A stretch of 64,000 nucleotides of DNA from Paenactinomyces guangxiensis (GCF_016055185.1 NZ_JAECVR010000002.1:124001-188000), one strand, 5' to 3'. Positions 18,831-28,408 are shown, counted from the first letter of the stretch. Numbers and translations: made by a program. The notes: a model not told the origin generated them from the sequence alone.

Positions 18831-19625
18831 ATGGCGATAACTGTTCAGAATATCTTGGATAAATTAATGGAACCAGTGGGGAAAATTCCAAATACGGTGG
18901 ATACACTTAAATCTGGTGATCCAAACATGGAAGTAAAGGGAATTACAACTAGTTTCATGCCCACACATTATGTGATTCACCAGTCCATTAAGATGGGGGC
19001 AAATCTGCTCATCACCCATGAAGGCTTATTTTACAGTCACATGGACAATACAGAGACATTGAAAAGTGATCCAGTATATAATGAAAAACGGCGTCTGATC
19101 GATGAGTCTGGTATTGCCATCTATCGTTTTCATGATTATTGGCACCGATATCAACCTGATGGTATTATGGTTGGTTTAATTCAGGCTTTGGGGTGGCAAC
19201 CATATGTTGACGAGAATCAACCAGCTGCAACGATTCTTACTGTTCCTGTAATGACTGTAAGGGAAATTGCCGAGTACGTTAAAAATAGGCTGGGTATTAA
19301 GTTTGTACGTGTTACTGGAGATTTATCTACACCATGCACCCGTATTGGTTTATTAGCAGGGTATAGGGGGGGAGGTGATTTGTCTATTCCGCTTTTTGAG
19401 AAGGAGAATCTTGATTTAATTATTTCTGGAGAAGGTCCCGAGTGGGAGACTCCGGAATATGTTCGGGATGCTGTCTATCAAGGGAAACAAAAGGCTTTCA
19501 TTGTTCTAGGTCATGCGGAAAGTGAAGAACCTGGTATGAAGTATTTATCGGAATGGATGAAAACGATTTTTCCTAGTATTCCCATTCACTTTGTTCCTGA
19601 AAAGCAAACGTTCCAAGTGATTTAA
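18831..19625 (+). CDS. NIF3/DUF34-family dinuclear-metal protein
   Basis: 264-residue NIF3-like protein. The metal-binding histidines are seen in LLITHEGLFYSH (near 60-72) and in the C-terminal LGHAESEEPGMKYL (near 225-240), the usual two ends of the fold. FRFHDYWHRYQPDG-like residues lie between. The family binds two metal ions, and its biochemical role is not settled. It is shorter than the typical 370-residue bacterial form because it lacks the inserted PII-like domain. Placement between a xylosidase and a sugar importer suggests a role tied to sugar or metabolite handling, but this is only context. Confidence 0.8.
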   Translation: MAITVQNILDKLMEPVGKIPNTVDTLKSGDPNMEVKGITTSFMPTHYVIHQSIKMGANLLITHEGLFYSHMDNTETLKSDPVYNEKRRLIDESGIAIYRFHDYWHRYQPDGIMVGLIQALGWQPYVDENQPAATILTVPVMTVREIAEYVKNRLGIKFVRVTGDLSTPCTRIGLLAGYRGGGDLSIPLFEKENLDLIISGEGPEWETPEYVRDAVYQGKQKAFIVLGHAESEEPGMKYLSEWMKTIFPSIPIHFVPEKQTFQVI

Positions 19626-19654
19626 GATGAAAAAAAGAACATTTAGATATTATT

Positions 19655-19668
19655 TGAAAACGCTTGCA
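19655..19668 (+). promoter_or_regulatory. cre-like site (CcpA operator)
   Basis: TGAAAACGCTTGCA matches the catabolite-response consensus TGWNANCGNTNWCA at all but one position (G for W). It lies ahead of the leader of the sugar importer operon, consistent with carbon catabolite repression. Confidence 0.6.
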
Positions 19669-19701
19669 ACAATGGGCACACGGATGATAAACTACAGATA
19701 T

Positions 19702-19737
19702 AAAAGATAGTTTGTTGCCTATACAAACTATCTTTTT
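19702..19737 (+). terminator. terminator hairpin in leader copy 1
   Basis: A perfect 14-bp stem, AAAAGATAGTTTGT with ACAAACTATCTTTT, a 7-nt loop and a T run. It could end transcription of the NIF3-like gene. Confidence 0.85.
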
Positions 19738-19808
19738 GAGCCATTCGAAATAACTGCCGATAACTGGGCTATAAATCGCGAATAAATTTTTAAAAGGAGG
19801 CGAAACAA

Positions 19809-19853
19809 TTGTTGGAATCATCAAACATGATAAACTACAGATATAAAAGATAG
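19809..19853 (+). CDS. possible 14-codon leader peptide
   Basis: Frame TTG TTG GAA TCA TCA AAC ATG ... AGA TAG, preceded by the strong site AAAGGAGG in repeat copy 1. It stops inside the 5' arm of the second terminator hairpin (arm at 19845-19858), which is the geometry of a translation-coupled attenuator. It may equally be a by-product of the duplication; no protein evidence is possible at this length. Confidence 0.3.
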   Translation: MLESSNMINYRYKR

Positions 19854-19880
19854 TTTGTTGCCTATACAAACTATCTTTTT
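19845..19880 (+). terminator. terminator hairpin in leader copy 2
   Basis: The same 14-bp stem and T run as copy 1, 143 bp downstream. It lies 74 bp before the permease start, so it would block the importer operon unless read through, suggesting attenuation or an internal promoter after it. Confidence 0.8.
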
Positions 19881-19953
19881 GAGCCATTCGAAATAACTGC
19901 CAATAACTGGGCTATAAATCGCGAATAAATTTTATAAAAGGGGGGCGAAACAA

Positions 19954-20916
19954 TTGTTGGAAGCATCAAAGCAGAAGCAAGATATTGGGATACCAAAAGT
20001 AATGAAGACAAAGAAAACATTAGTATTTAAAACAATCAAAAAAGATTGGCAATTGTACTCCCTGCTTGTTTTACCAATTATTTATCTGGTGGTTTTCAAA
20101 TACATTCCGATGATTGGTAATATGATTGCCTTTAGAAGATTCATTCCTGGAGGTAATATTTTTGGTGAAGAGTGGGTCGGTCTTCATTACTTTAAAATGT
20201 TTATTGAGGACCCAACCTTCTGGCAGGTATTTAAAAACACTCTTATTTTGAGTAGTTTAACATTACTATTTGTTTTTCCCGCACCGATTATTATTGCTCT
20301 ATTATTAAATGAAGTGAAATCGAAAAAGTTCAAAAAATTTGTTCAAACCACTTCTTATTTGCCACATTTCCTATCCATCGTTATTATAAGTGGGATGATT
20401 TTACAATTAACATCTACCACTGGTGCGATCAATGAGTTAATTCAATTCTTTGGCGGGGAGCCTATCATTTTTATGCAGGATCCAAGCTGGTTTAGACCGG
20501 TTTATATCGCGTCGGAGGTTTGGCAAACCATGGGTTGGGGAGCAATTCTTTATTTAGCTGCACTGACAAATATCGACGAATCCTTATATGAAGCAGCTAA
20601 GATAGATGGTGCAAACAGATGGAAACAAACCATTCATATTACGATTCCAGGGATTCTTCCGACAATTATTACATTACTCATCCTGAATATTGGAAATTTG
20701 TTGGCGGTGGGATTTGAAAAAATCTTATTAATATATAACCCACTCAACTATGAAACTTCGGATGTTATATCTACATACCTTTACCGGGTAGGTTTACAAT
20801 CAAGCAACTTTAGTTATGCGACAGCCATTGGTTTGTTTGAAGCAGTCATCGGATTGATTTTAGTCTTCTCTGCCAACTATCTATCCAAAAAATTTACAGA
20901 CAATGGACTGTGGTAA
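19954..20916 (+). CDS. ABC sugar importer permease, LplB/MalF type
   Basis: 320-residue membrane protein with about six helices. The EAA loop EAAKIDGANRWKQTIHITIP (near 212-231) is the docking site for the ATPase. It belongs to the LplB/YteP group that imports oligosaccharides. The start is TTG 19954, with GGGGGGC upstream. It runs directly into the second permease and then the substrate-binding lipoprotein, but no ATPase gene is present; relatives in Bacillus share the ATPase MsmX. In Geobacillus and Paenibacillus the same type imports aldotetraouronic acid from glucuronoxylan, which fits the GH67 gene downstream. Confidence 0.9.
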   Translation: MLEASKQKQDIGIPKVMKTKKTLVFKTIKKDWQLYSLLVLPIIYLVVFKYIPMIGNMIAFRRFIPGGNIFGEEWVGLHYFKMFIEDPTFWQVFKNTLILSSLTLLFVFPAPIIIALLLNEVKSKKFKKFVQTTSYLPHFLSIVIISGMILQLTSTTGAINELIQFFGGEPIIFMQDPSWFRPVYIASEVWQTMGWGAILYLAALTNIDESLYEAAKIDGANRWKQTIHITIPGILPTIITLLILNIGNLLAVGFEKILLIYNPLNYETSDVISTYLYRVGLQSSNFSYATAIGLFEAVIGLILVFSANYLSKKFTDNGLW

Positions 20917-20930
20917 GGGAGGAGAGAACA

Positions 20931-21803
20931 GTGAAGGAATCCATACAGTACAAAATATTTAAAGTTTTTAACGTGATTATTTTATTGCTCGTTGTATTTG
21001 TGACATTGTTCCCCTTTCTGAATGTCGTTGCCCAGTCATTTAGTGATCAGGCGGCAATTAACGCAGGTAAAGTAAATCTGATACCAAAAGGGTTTAACCT
21101 TGAAACCTATAAAACGATTCTTCATGACAAGGCCTTCTGGACCAGCTATAGGAATACAATTATATACACGGTTGTTGCTACATTGATCTCCATGGTTATG
21201 ACGACAATGTTGGCTTATGCATTATCGAAAAAGCGTCTGATGGGACGCAAGTTCTTTACCTCTTTTGCCGTTTTCACAATGTTTTTTAACGGAGGATTGA
21301 TTCCGAACTATATCCTTATTAAAACGCTTGGGTGGACAAATACGATATGGGCCATGGTTATTCCTGGTGCAATCAGTGTTTTTAATATGTTAATCATGAA
21401 AACATTTTTCGAGTCATTGCCGGAGGAACTTGAAGAAGCGGCAGCGATTGATGGATCTTCTACTTACGGGACACTTATAAAAATCGTATTGCCGTTATCC
21501 AAACCGATTTTAGCTACTATGGTATTGTTCTATGCGGTAGGGAACTGGAATTCATGGTTTTCGGCATTTCTATACTTGGATAAGCCAGACATGTTCCCAG
21601 TGACTCTTTACTTGAGGAATCTTTTGGCGGGAGCAACATCGGGTGAATCGGCTGGTGCAACAAATGCAGATAATCTAACGCAAATTGCTGCTAATATCAA
21701 GGCAGTAACGATGGTATTAACAGCATTGCCAATTTTAATGGTTTACCCGTTTATTCAGAAATATTTTGTTTCTGGTATCATGCTTGGAGCAGTTAAACAA
21801 TAA
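20931..21803 (+). CDS. ABC sugar importer permease, YtcP/MalG type
   Basis: 290-residue membrane protein, partner of the preceding permease. The EAA motif is EAAAIDGSSTYGTLIKIVLP (near 166-185). GGGAGGAG at 20917-20924 lies 6 nt before GTG 20931, which is chosen over the upstream in-frame GTG at 20910. Its end is followed by about 70 bp and then the lipoprotein gene. Confidence 0.9.
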   Translation: MKESIQYKIFKVFNVIILLLVVFVTLFPFLNVVAQSFSDQAAINAGKVNLIPKGFNLETYKTILHDKAFWTSYRNTIIYTVVATLISMVMTTMLAYALSKKRLMGRKFFTSFAVFTMFFNGGLIPNYILIKTLGWTNTIWAMVIPGAISVFNMLIMKTFFESLPEELEEAAAIDGSSTYGTLIKIVLPLSKPILATMVLFYAVGNWNSWFSAFLYLDKPDMFPVTLYLRNLLAGATSGESAGATNADNLTQIAANIKAVTMVLTALPILMVYPFIQKYFVSGIMLGAVKQ

Positions 21804-21875
21804 CGGTTGCAACTTCCTAAATAAGTTTATTATAAAAAATTTATTATAAAACAACAAAAAATAGGAGGTATTACG

Positions 21876-23525
21876 ATGGCGAAAATTTCAAAAAAGTTAG
21901 CTCTTTTCGTTGCGATGGTTACTTTGATCGGCAGTTTATTGACTGCATGCAGCAGTGACCAAAGCACGAGCTCGTCTTCTTCTATTCCAAAGGGTGCAGC
22001 GATGGATGACTATGGAGTAGGAAAGCAATTTAAAGCAACAAAACCGATTTCATTCACAACGATGTACAACGATGCTGCGTGGTATGCTTATAAAAAGGAT
22101 TGGCTTCTGTGGAAAGAAATAACTAAGAGAACCAATGTTACCTTAAAACCGACGGTTGTTCCGATGAGTGATTACAACCAAAAAAGAAGTTTATTGATTA
22201 GTTCCGGGGATGCCCCGTTAATTATCCCTAAAACTTATCCGGGTCAGGAAACACCATTTGTTGCTTCTGGTGCTATTTTGCCAATTAGTGATTACGTTAA
22301 ATACATGCCTAACTTTATGGATAAGGTAAAAAAATGGAATTTGGAGCCTGAACTGGATACTTTAAGACAAGCGGATGGAAAATATTATATACTCCCCGGA
22401 TTGCATGAAAATGTTTGGCCAGATTACACATTGGCTGTAAGAACAGATATTTTCCAAAAGCATCATATCCCAATTCCCAAAACATGGGATGAATTTGAAG
22501 CAGCATTGAGAAAATTAAAGGAAATTTATCCTGATATTACACCATTCTCTGAGCGCTGGAGTACAGGAAATTCAACAACTCCGTTGGGTGCTTTATTGGG
22601 ATATGCAGCTCCTACTTTCGGAACTGTGGGCGGCTGGGGCACAACAAACTATATTACATTTGACCAAAAACAAAATAAGTTTGTTTTTGCGGGTGCAACA
22701 CAAGAATACAAAGACATGCTCACGTACTTTAACAGACTTGTAAAAGACGGCTTGATGGACAAAGAAAGCTTATCACAAAGTGATGATACGGCAGTTCAAA
22801 AATTTGTTAACGGGAAATCATTTGTTATCAGCACAAATTCCCAAGAAATTGAAGTAATGCGCAATAGTATGAAAAAAACACTGGGGGAAGGCAACTTCTC
22901 CATCTCAAAAATTGACGTACCTGGAGGTCCTAAAGGCCATGTCATTGCTGGTTCAAGATTGGAAAACGGGATCATGATTAATGCCAAAGCGAAGGATGAC
23001 CCGAATTTTCTTGCTTTGCTGCAATTTATTGATTGGTTATGGTACAGTGACGAAGGTCAAGAATTTACTAAATGGGGTGTAGAAGGAACAACCTATAAAA
23101 AGGAAAATGGCAAACGTGTTCTTATGCCAGATATTAACTTCCTTGGACTAAATCCGGCTGGAAAGAAAGATTTACGTAAGGACTTTGGATTCGGAACGGG
23201 TACATTCTCTTATGGTGGAACAACAGAGTTACTTCGCTCTACAATGAACCCTGAAGAAATTAAATTCCAGGAGAGTATGCTCAAAAACAAGAAAGTATTA
23301 CCAGTGAATCCGCCATATCCAATGAGTGCTGTGGATCAAGAACAGGCAAATCTTCTTTCTACACCATTAACGGATATGGTAAAACAAAATACAGCGAAAT
23401 TTATTTTGGGTTCGCGTCCATTATCTGACTGGGATAAATATGTTAGCGAGTTGAAGGCTAAAGGAATGGACAGGTACGTAGGTCTAGTAAATAAAGCATA
23501 CGAGGATTTCAAGAAGAAGAAATAA
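21876..23525 (+). CDS. ABC importer substrate-binding lipoprotein, LplA/YtcQ type
   Basis: 549-residue secreted lipoprotein. The N-terminus has a Lys-rich start, a hydrophobic stretch and the lipobox LLTAC with Cys near residue 26, followed by a Ser/Thr linker. The mature part is an extracellular solute-binding protein of the large LplA group. It captures oligosaccharide for the two permeases just upstream; by context aldouronic acids. A strong AGGAGGT precedes the ATG. Usual family length is 500-560. Confidence 0.92.
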   Translation: MAKISKKLALFVAMVTLIGSLLTACSSDQSTSSSSSIPKGAAMDDYGVGKQFKATKPISFTTMYNDAAWYAYKKDWLLWKEITKRTNVTLKPTVVPMSDYNQKRSLLISSGDAPLIIPKTYPGQETPFVASGAILPISDYVKYMPNFMDKVKKWNLEPELDTLRQADGKYYILPGLHENVWPDYTLAVRTDIFQKHHIPIPKTWDEFEAALRKLKEIYPDITPFSERWSTGNSTTPLGALLGYAAPTFGTVGGWGTTNYITFDQKQNKFVFAGATQEYKDMLTYFNRLVKDGLMDKESLSQSDDTAVQKFVNGKSFVISTNSQEIEVMRNSMKKTLGEGNFSISKIDVPGGPKGHVIAGSRLENGIMINAKAKDDPNFLALLQFIDWLWYSDEGQEFTKWGVEGTTYKKENGKRVLMPDINFLGLNPAGKKDLRKDFGFGTGTFSYGGTTELLRSTMNPEEIKFQESMLKNKKVLPVNPPYPMSAVDQEQANLLSTPLTDMVKQNTAKFILGSRPLSDWDKYVSELKAKGMDRYVGLVNKAYEDFKKKK

Positions 23526-23622
23526 TCAAATTAAAAGATTAAATGAAACTGCTGGCAATGTTTTTAATATGAACTTATTTGCTGGCAGTTTCCCTATATC
23601 AGTGTAAGAACAAACCTTTTAT

Positions 23623-23675
23623 AAAATGGTTGTGGAAAGATAAGCAACTACTTGTATTCACAACCATTTTTCCAC
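23623..23675 (+). terminator. probable terminator after the importer operon
   Basis: AAAATGGTTGTG and CACAACCATTTT form a 12-bp stem around a 24-nt loop, followed by TTTCC. A weaker hairpin with arms GAAACTGC / GCAGTTTC lies just before it. Confidence 0.5.
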
Positions 23676-23726
23676 TATTTGTTTGTAATACCTTCACCAT
23701 CAAAAATAAGCTTGAGGAAGATTAGT

Positions 23727-24437
23727 ATGCAGAAAAGAAAAGAGTTTGGCGATGGACTTCTATTTCGTTTAACCAATTATATTTATTGCCTTTTAATGAC
23801 CAATATTTATTTTGTATTAAGCAATATGATCTTTCTGTTTTTTTTCATGACATTAAAACCCAGTTTTTCTAATATCACTATCTATTTCTTGGCACTGACT
23901 CTAACAGGCCCATCGATTTCAGCACTTTTATATTCAATTGGAAAACTCATCCGTGAAAAAGAACTTTCCCCGCTTAAAGACTTTTTCCACGGATATAAAA
24001 TAAATTTTAAAGACACGATGAAATTTTGGTTGCCGCTGCTTTTGGTCTTATATATTCTGTTTGTTGATTTGCAATATTTTAATGCAAACCCATCTACAAT
24101 CAACAATGTTTTATCGGCAGTGTTTTTAATTGGCATTATATTAATGATCATCTTATCCATGTACGCATTTTTGATTAATGCAGGTTTTAAATTTCGTTTG
24201 AAAGATATTTGGAAACTTTCAATTTATTACAGTTTTAAAAAAGTGAAAATTACCTTTGGTAATCTCGGTATCGTCATCATCTCTATGTTTCTTACCTCTA
24301 TTATATCTGATGTTTTAATTGTATGTATTCCCAGTCTTGTTTGTTATCTTTTTATGCTTAACAGCAAAGAGATTATGGAAGATATAAAGGTGAATTTCTG
24401 TCAGCCGCAAAAAATCCAAGTTAATCAAAAAATATAA
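23727..24437 (+). CDS. YesL-family (DUF624) membrane protein
   Basis: 236-residue protein with about five membrane helices (near residues 25-50, 58-80, 108-125, 135-160 and 185-215) and a Lys/Arg-rich start typical of the YesL family. YesL proteins are encoded beside LplABC/YesOPQ-type oligosaccharide importers; their function is unknown. GAGGA at 23714-23718 precedes ATG 23727, preferred to an upstream in-frame ATG at 23652 that lies inside the terminator hairpin. Confidence 0.78.
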   Translation: MQKRKEFGDGLLFRLTNYIYCLLMTNIYFVLSNMIFLFFFMTLKPSFSNITIYFLALTLTGPSISALLYSIGKLIREKELSPLKDFFHGYKINFKDTMKFWLPLLLVLYILFVDLQYFNANPSTINNVLSAVFLIGIILMIILSMYAFLINAGFKFRLKDIWKLSIYYSFKKVKITFGNLGIVIISMFLTSIISDVLIVCIPSLVCYLFMLNSKEIMEDIKVNFCQPQKIQVNQKI

Positions 24438-24462
24438 GATCAATATGATGGAAATGATCATG

Positions 24463-24497
24463 GCATGTTTCGAATGAAAATGGTGGAACATGCTTTT
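24463..24497 (+). terminator. probable terminator after the YesL-family gene
   Basis: A 7-bp stem GCATGTT / AACATGC with a 17-nt loop followed by TTTT. Confidence 0.45.
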
Positions 24498-24575
24498 ACT
24501 TTGGAGTATTACTAATTGCAGTTGTTTCTTATATCGAATACACCTAAACAAATAAAGAAAGTGGGTGCACCAAAC

Positions 24576-27500
24576 ATGAATAAGAAAACACTTTTTAATG
24601 ATGGATGGGAATTTGCCAAAAGCAGCTTGGAAGTTGCAGATCTTTCTACTTTGAAATTTGAACCGGTTGATATACCCCATGATTGGCTTATTTATGATAC
24701 ATTAAATCTTTATGAAAACAGTATAGGTTGGTATCGTAAGAGATTTACATGCACGAAAGAAGATAAGCAGCTTCTTTTGTGTTTTGATGGGGTTTATATG
24801 GATTCTTCCCTATATGTGAACGGGCAGTTTGTAGGTGAATGGAAATATGGTTATTCCTCTTTTGAACACGAGATAACAGACAAGATCGCGGAAGGGGAAA
24901 ATGAAATTCTTGTGAAAGTAGTATATCAAAGCCCGAATAGCAGATGGTACTCGGGTGCCGGCATCTATCGCAATGTATGGCTAAGGACAAGAGAAAAGAA
25001 TCATATTGTAACAAATGGAATTTACATAACAACGAAACAGAAGGATGATGGATGGGAGGTAGAGATCGACACAGAAATGAACATCTATGAAGACGTACAA
25101 CTCTCACATACGATCATGTATAAGGATCAAATGATTGCTACAACTTCAAAGAGAGTTGTTGCAGGAAATGACTCTAGTTCACATAATCGACAAAGGCTAT
25201 TTGTAAAAAATCCTTTGTTATGGAGCACGGATGACCCTAATCTTTATAAGCTTATCACCCGATTATATCTAATTGAGACAGATAAGAATGCAAATCAGAG
25301 TTTGAAAGAGATTGAATCGATATCTCATAACATTGGGTTTCGAAACATTATACTTGATCCCCATCAAGGTCTTTTGCTAAACGGAAAAAAGATGAAATTA
25401 AATGGGGTTTGTGAACACCATGATTTAGGAGCCTTAGGAGCTGCGTTTAATAAAGCCGCTCTAAAAAGAAGGTTTGTAATATTGAAAGAAATGGGCGTTA
25501 ACGCTATACGAACCGCTCACAATATGCCTGCAAAAGAACTTATGGAATTAGCCGATGAGATGGGACTACTTGTCGTCTCGGAAGCCTTTGATATGTGGGA
25601 AAGATCAAAAACTCCTTTTGATTACGCAAGATTTTTTAAAGATTGGGCTCATATCGATGTAAAAAGCTGGGTAATGCGGGATCGGAACCATCCGAGTTTG
25701 CTGATGTGGAGCATTGGAAATGAAATTTATGATACTCATGCAGATGAAAGAGGGCAAGAAGTAACAAAAATGCTCATGGATTACGTACGAAAATATGATC
25801 CGAAAGAAAATGCAAAGGTTACCATTGGTTCCAATTATATGCCCTGGGAGAATGCTCAAAAATGTGCTGATATTGTTAAGGTGGCGGGATATAATTACGC
25901 AGAAAAATATTATCAAAAACATCATGAGGAACATCCGGACTGGATTATCTATGGCAGTGAGACAGGCTCTGTCGTACAAAGTAGAGGCATCTATCATTTC
26001 CCATTTGAAAAATCTATTCTTGCAGATGATGACGAGCAATGTTCTGCCCTTGGAAATAGTGCAACGAGCTGGGGGGCAAAGTCAGCAGAAGCATGTATTC
26101 TAGCAGAAAGAGATACCCCTTTCTCCCTCGGTCAATTTATATGGACCGGATTTGACTATATAGGTGAACCCACACCTTATCATACCAAGAACTCCTATTT
26201 TGGACAGATTGATACGGCAACATTTAAGAAAGATTCGTATTACATCTATCAAGCAGCATGGACCGACTACAAGACAAAGCCAATGGTGCATATTTTCCCT
26301 TATTGGGATTTTAATAAAGGTCAAATGATTGATGTTCGAGTATGTTCGAATGCTCCTAAAATTGAACTGCAATGCAATGGTAAGACGATCGGAACCCATG
26401 AGATTGACCGTGAACATGGAACGCAACTTGTTGGGTGGTGGAAAATACCTTATAAAGAAGGTGAAATAAAAGCAATCGCCTATGATGAAACAGGCAAAGT
26501 GATTGCGACAGATGTAAGAAAATCCTTTGGAGATGCGAAGAAGATTTGTTTGCATGCGGACAAAGAAAGACTTATTGCAAATGGAACAGATTTAATTTTT
26601 GTAGAAATAACCATGGAAGATGAATATGGCAATCCAGTAGAGAATGCAAATAATCGAGTGCATGTTCATGTTACTGGAGCAGGTCGATTAATAGGTCTTG
26701 ATAATGGTGATAGTACCGATTATGACCAGTATAAAGGGGTATCCAGAAGATTATTCAGTGGTAAGTTAATGGCAATCATAGGAGCAACATTAGAGCCCGG
26801 AAAAATTCAGATTGAAGTATCATCCATAGGTTTAGAAAGTCAGATGGCAGAATATGAGTCTCTGCCAATAGAGGATGGAGCATTAGAGGGGATTTCTGCA
26901 CGCATGGAAAATCAAGATTTGCCATGTGTGATGGGAAACAAAGAAGAAATTCCTCTTCGTAAGATTGAATTGATCAGCGATTCAGGACAAGTGTTTGATG
27001 AATCAAGAAAAGAGATGGTTGTCCGAGCAAAATTATACCCGGAAGATACTTCTTATCAAGAAGTAGAGTGGAGTGTAGTGAATGACTCCGGGATCGTCTC
27101 AAACATTGCCAAAGTAGAAGCGTTCGGCCATGAAGCGAAGATCATCGCTTTAGGGGATGGAGAATTTCGAGTTCGTTGTACCAGTAAGAATGGTACTGAC
27201 AAGACGAAACTCATATCCGAACTAGAATTTAAAGCAGTTGGTCTTGGTACAGCCTACAAAGATCCTTATGGATTTATATCTGCAGGACTCTATGATTATA
27301 GTAAAGGTGAAGTTGGAAACGGAAATGAAAGAGGAGTAGCTACAAGCAGAGATGGTGAAACCCAAGTAGGTTTCCGTGATATTGACTTTGGTTCTTATGG
27401 CTCTGATACCATAACGATTCCAATTTTTGCGTTAACAAACGAAGAGTATTCTTTGCAAATTTGGGAAGGAATGCCTGATGAAGATGGAAGTTCATTACTA

Positions 27501-28016
27501 GCTGATGTAATCTATCAAAAAGAACCCAAGTGGAATGTGTATCAAGAAGAAACCTATCACTTGTCAAAAAGACTTCGCGGTATTACTTCAATTTGTTTTG
27601 TCCTTCATCAGAAGGTACATATCAAAGGGTTTTCTTTTGAAAAAAAGAATCGAGCGTTTGAACAAAATATCACAACAGAATGTGACCGCATCTATGGGGA
27701 TACATTTACAATAACAGAAAATAGCGTTGAAGGTATAGGAAATAATGTTTCTCTAGAGTTTGAACAAATGGATTTTACAAGTGAAGGTGCTACGAAACTG
27801 GTCGTTTTTGGCAGGTCGCCTATAGATAAAAATACCATTCATATCCGATTTACTAATCATGAAGGCGAAAGCAATCAAATCATCGAATTCACTCAGTCTG
27901 ATGAATACGAAGAACGAATATTTGAATTGGAAAAAATTACAGGAGTACAAAAAGTAACCTTCATATTCCTGCCAGGATGCAATTTTGATTTTGGTTGGTT
28001 CCGTTTTGAACGGTAA
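24576..28016 (+). CDS. GH2-family glycoside hydrolase (beta-galactosidase/beta-glycosidase type)
   Basis: 1146-residue intracellular glycosidase without a signal peptide. Domains in order: the jelly-roll sugar-binding domain (about 1-160), immunoglobulin-like domain, TIM barrel (about 275-570) and additional beta-sandwich domains including a DUF4982-like part. The acid/base is Glu383 in SIGNEIYD and the likely nucleophile is Glu462 in YGSETGS. Family members cleave beta-galactosides, beta-glucuronides or arabinosides. In a glucuronoxylan locus it may remove a side-chain sugar. GTGGGTG is a weak site before the ATG. Confidence 0.85.
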   Translation: MNKKTLFNDGWEFAKSSLEVADLSTLKFEPVDIPHDWLIYDTLNLYENSIGWYRKRFTCTKEDKQLLLCFDGVYMDSSLYVNGQFVGEWKYGYSSFEHEITDKIAEGENEILVKVVYQSPNSRWYSGAGIYRNVWLRTREKNHIVTNGIYITTKQKDDGWEVEIDTEMNIYEDVQLSHTIMYKDQMIATTSKRVVAGNDSSSHNRQRLFVKNPLLWSTDDPNLYKLITRLYLIETDKNANQSLKEIESISHNIGFRNIILDPHQGLLLNGKKMKLNGVCEHHDLGALGAAFNKAALKRRFVILKEMGVNAIRTAHNMPAKELMELADEMGLLVVSEAFDMWERSKTPFDYARFFKDWAHIDVKSWVMRDRNHPSLLMWSIGNEIYDTHADERGQEVTKMLMDYVRKYDPKENAKVTIGSNYMPWENAQKCADIVKVAGYNYAEKYYQKHHEEHPDWIIYGSETGSVVQSRGIYHFPFEKSILADDDEQCSALGNSATSWGAKSAEACILAERDTPFSLGQFIWTGFDYIGEPTPYHTKNSYFGQIDTATFKKDSYYIYQAAWTDYKTKPMVHIFPYWDFNKGQMIDVRVCSNAPKIELQCNGKTIGTHEIDREHGTQLVGWWKIPYKEGEIKAIAYDETGKVIATDVRKSFGDAKKICLHADKERLIANGTDLIFVEITMEDEYGNPVENANNRVHVHVTGAGRLIGLDNGDSTDYDQYKGVSRRLFSGKLMAIIGATLEPGKIQIEVSSIGLESQMAEYESLPIEDGALEGISARMENQDLPCVMGNKEEIPLRKIELISDSGQVFDESRKEMVVRAKLYPEDTSYQEVEWSVVNDSGIVSNIAKVEAFGHEAKIIALGDGEFRVRCTSKNGTDKTKLISELEFKAVGLGTAYKDPYGFISAGLYDYSKGEVGNGNERGVATSRDGETQVGFRDIDFGSYGSDTITIPIFALTNEEYSLQIWEGMPDEDGSSLLADVIYQKEPKWNVYQEETYHLSKRLRGITSICFVLHQKVHIKGFSFEKKNRAFEQNITTECDRIYGDTFTITENSVEGIGNNVSLEFEQMDFTSEGATKLVVFGRSPIDKNTIHIRFTNHEGESNQIIEFTQSDEYEERIFELEKITGVQKVTFIFLPGCNFDFGWFRFER

Positions 28017-28020
28017 GAAG

Positions 28021-28036
28021 CTAGTACTACAGTTGT
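28021..28036 (+). repeat. solo terminal inverted repeat matching the 13.6-kb MITE
   Basis: CTAGTACTACAGTTGT is identical to the right terminus of the element at 13585-13724 (in reverse orientation), but no partner terminus was found nearby. It sits 4 bp after the GH2 stop codon. Confidence 0.55.
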
Positions 28037-28161
28037 AATTAAATCTAAAGCATCAAAATTTAGTTATGTAAATCCTCCTTTCTTATATCCTTCTTAACAG
28101 AACAAATAAATGGCGTATCTTTTATAATAAATCCAAAAATGCTTTCGGGAAAATAACAATA

Positions 28162-28200
28162 ACAAGGCCGGCCATCCATGTGGACCGGCTTTTGTTTGTG
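28162..28200 (+). terminator. probable terminator after the GH2 gene
   Basis: ACAAGGCCGG and CCGGCTTTTGT pair around a 13-nt loop (one bulge), and the second arm continues into the T run. The symmetry would also let it act on the opposite strand. Confidence 0.55.
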
Positions 28201-28379
28201 CATCGGGCATTTGCTTACATAGCATTTCCAATTAAAATTTCTTTTGCTATGGTAAAAAAATTCATAATTTTTAAAATTTAAGGATAGGTTCATTTTATGT
28301 CAGAAGGGGTTATATTAGACTTTAAGTATTTAACCGAGAGCAAAGCCCATATTTATCGGTCGATTATAACATATATATA

Positions 28380-28408
28380 TTGAATTATTCGTGAATAGGA
28401 AATATAAT
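28380..28408 (+). promoter_or_regulatory. promoter of the GntR regulator gene
   Basis: TTGAAT at 28380-28385 and a perfect TATAAT at 28403-28408 with 17-bp spacing, about 85 bp before the start codon. Confidence 0.65.

Larger units (their letters stand above)
19626..19953. other. leader region with cre site and tandem duplication upstream of the importer operon
   Basis: About 330 bp between the NIF3-like gene and the first permease. It contains a cre-like box (19655-19668), two copies of a 143-bp unit each with a strong terminator hairpin, and a short leader frame; each is listed separately. Confidence 0.75.
19684..19971 (+). repeat. tandem direct repeat (two copies of about 143 bp) spanning hairpin, ribosome binding site and start codon
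   Basis: Copy 1 runs 19684-19826 and copy 2 19827 to about 19971. They are nearly identical: copy 2 differs by one base in the middle, a 2-bp insertion near the ribosome binding site, and the last few bases. Each copy carries the hairpin, an SD-like sequence and a TTG TTG GAA start. Copy 2 provides the start of the real permease gene. Confidence 0.9.

Noticed and set aside
28060-28293. 77-residue minus-strand frame after the GH2 gene
   Set aside because: No ribosome binding site, overlaps a terminator hairpin, and the sequence has no recognisable family.
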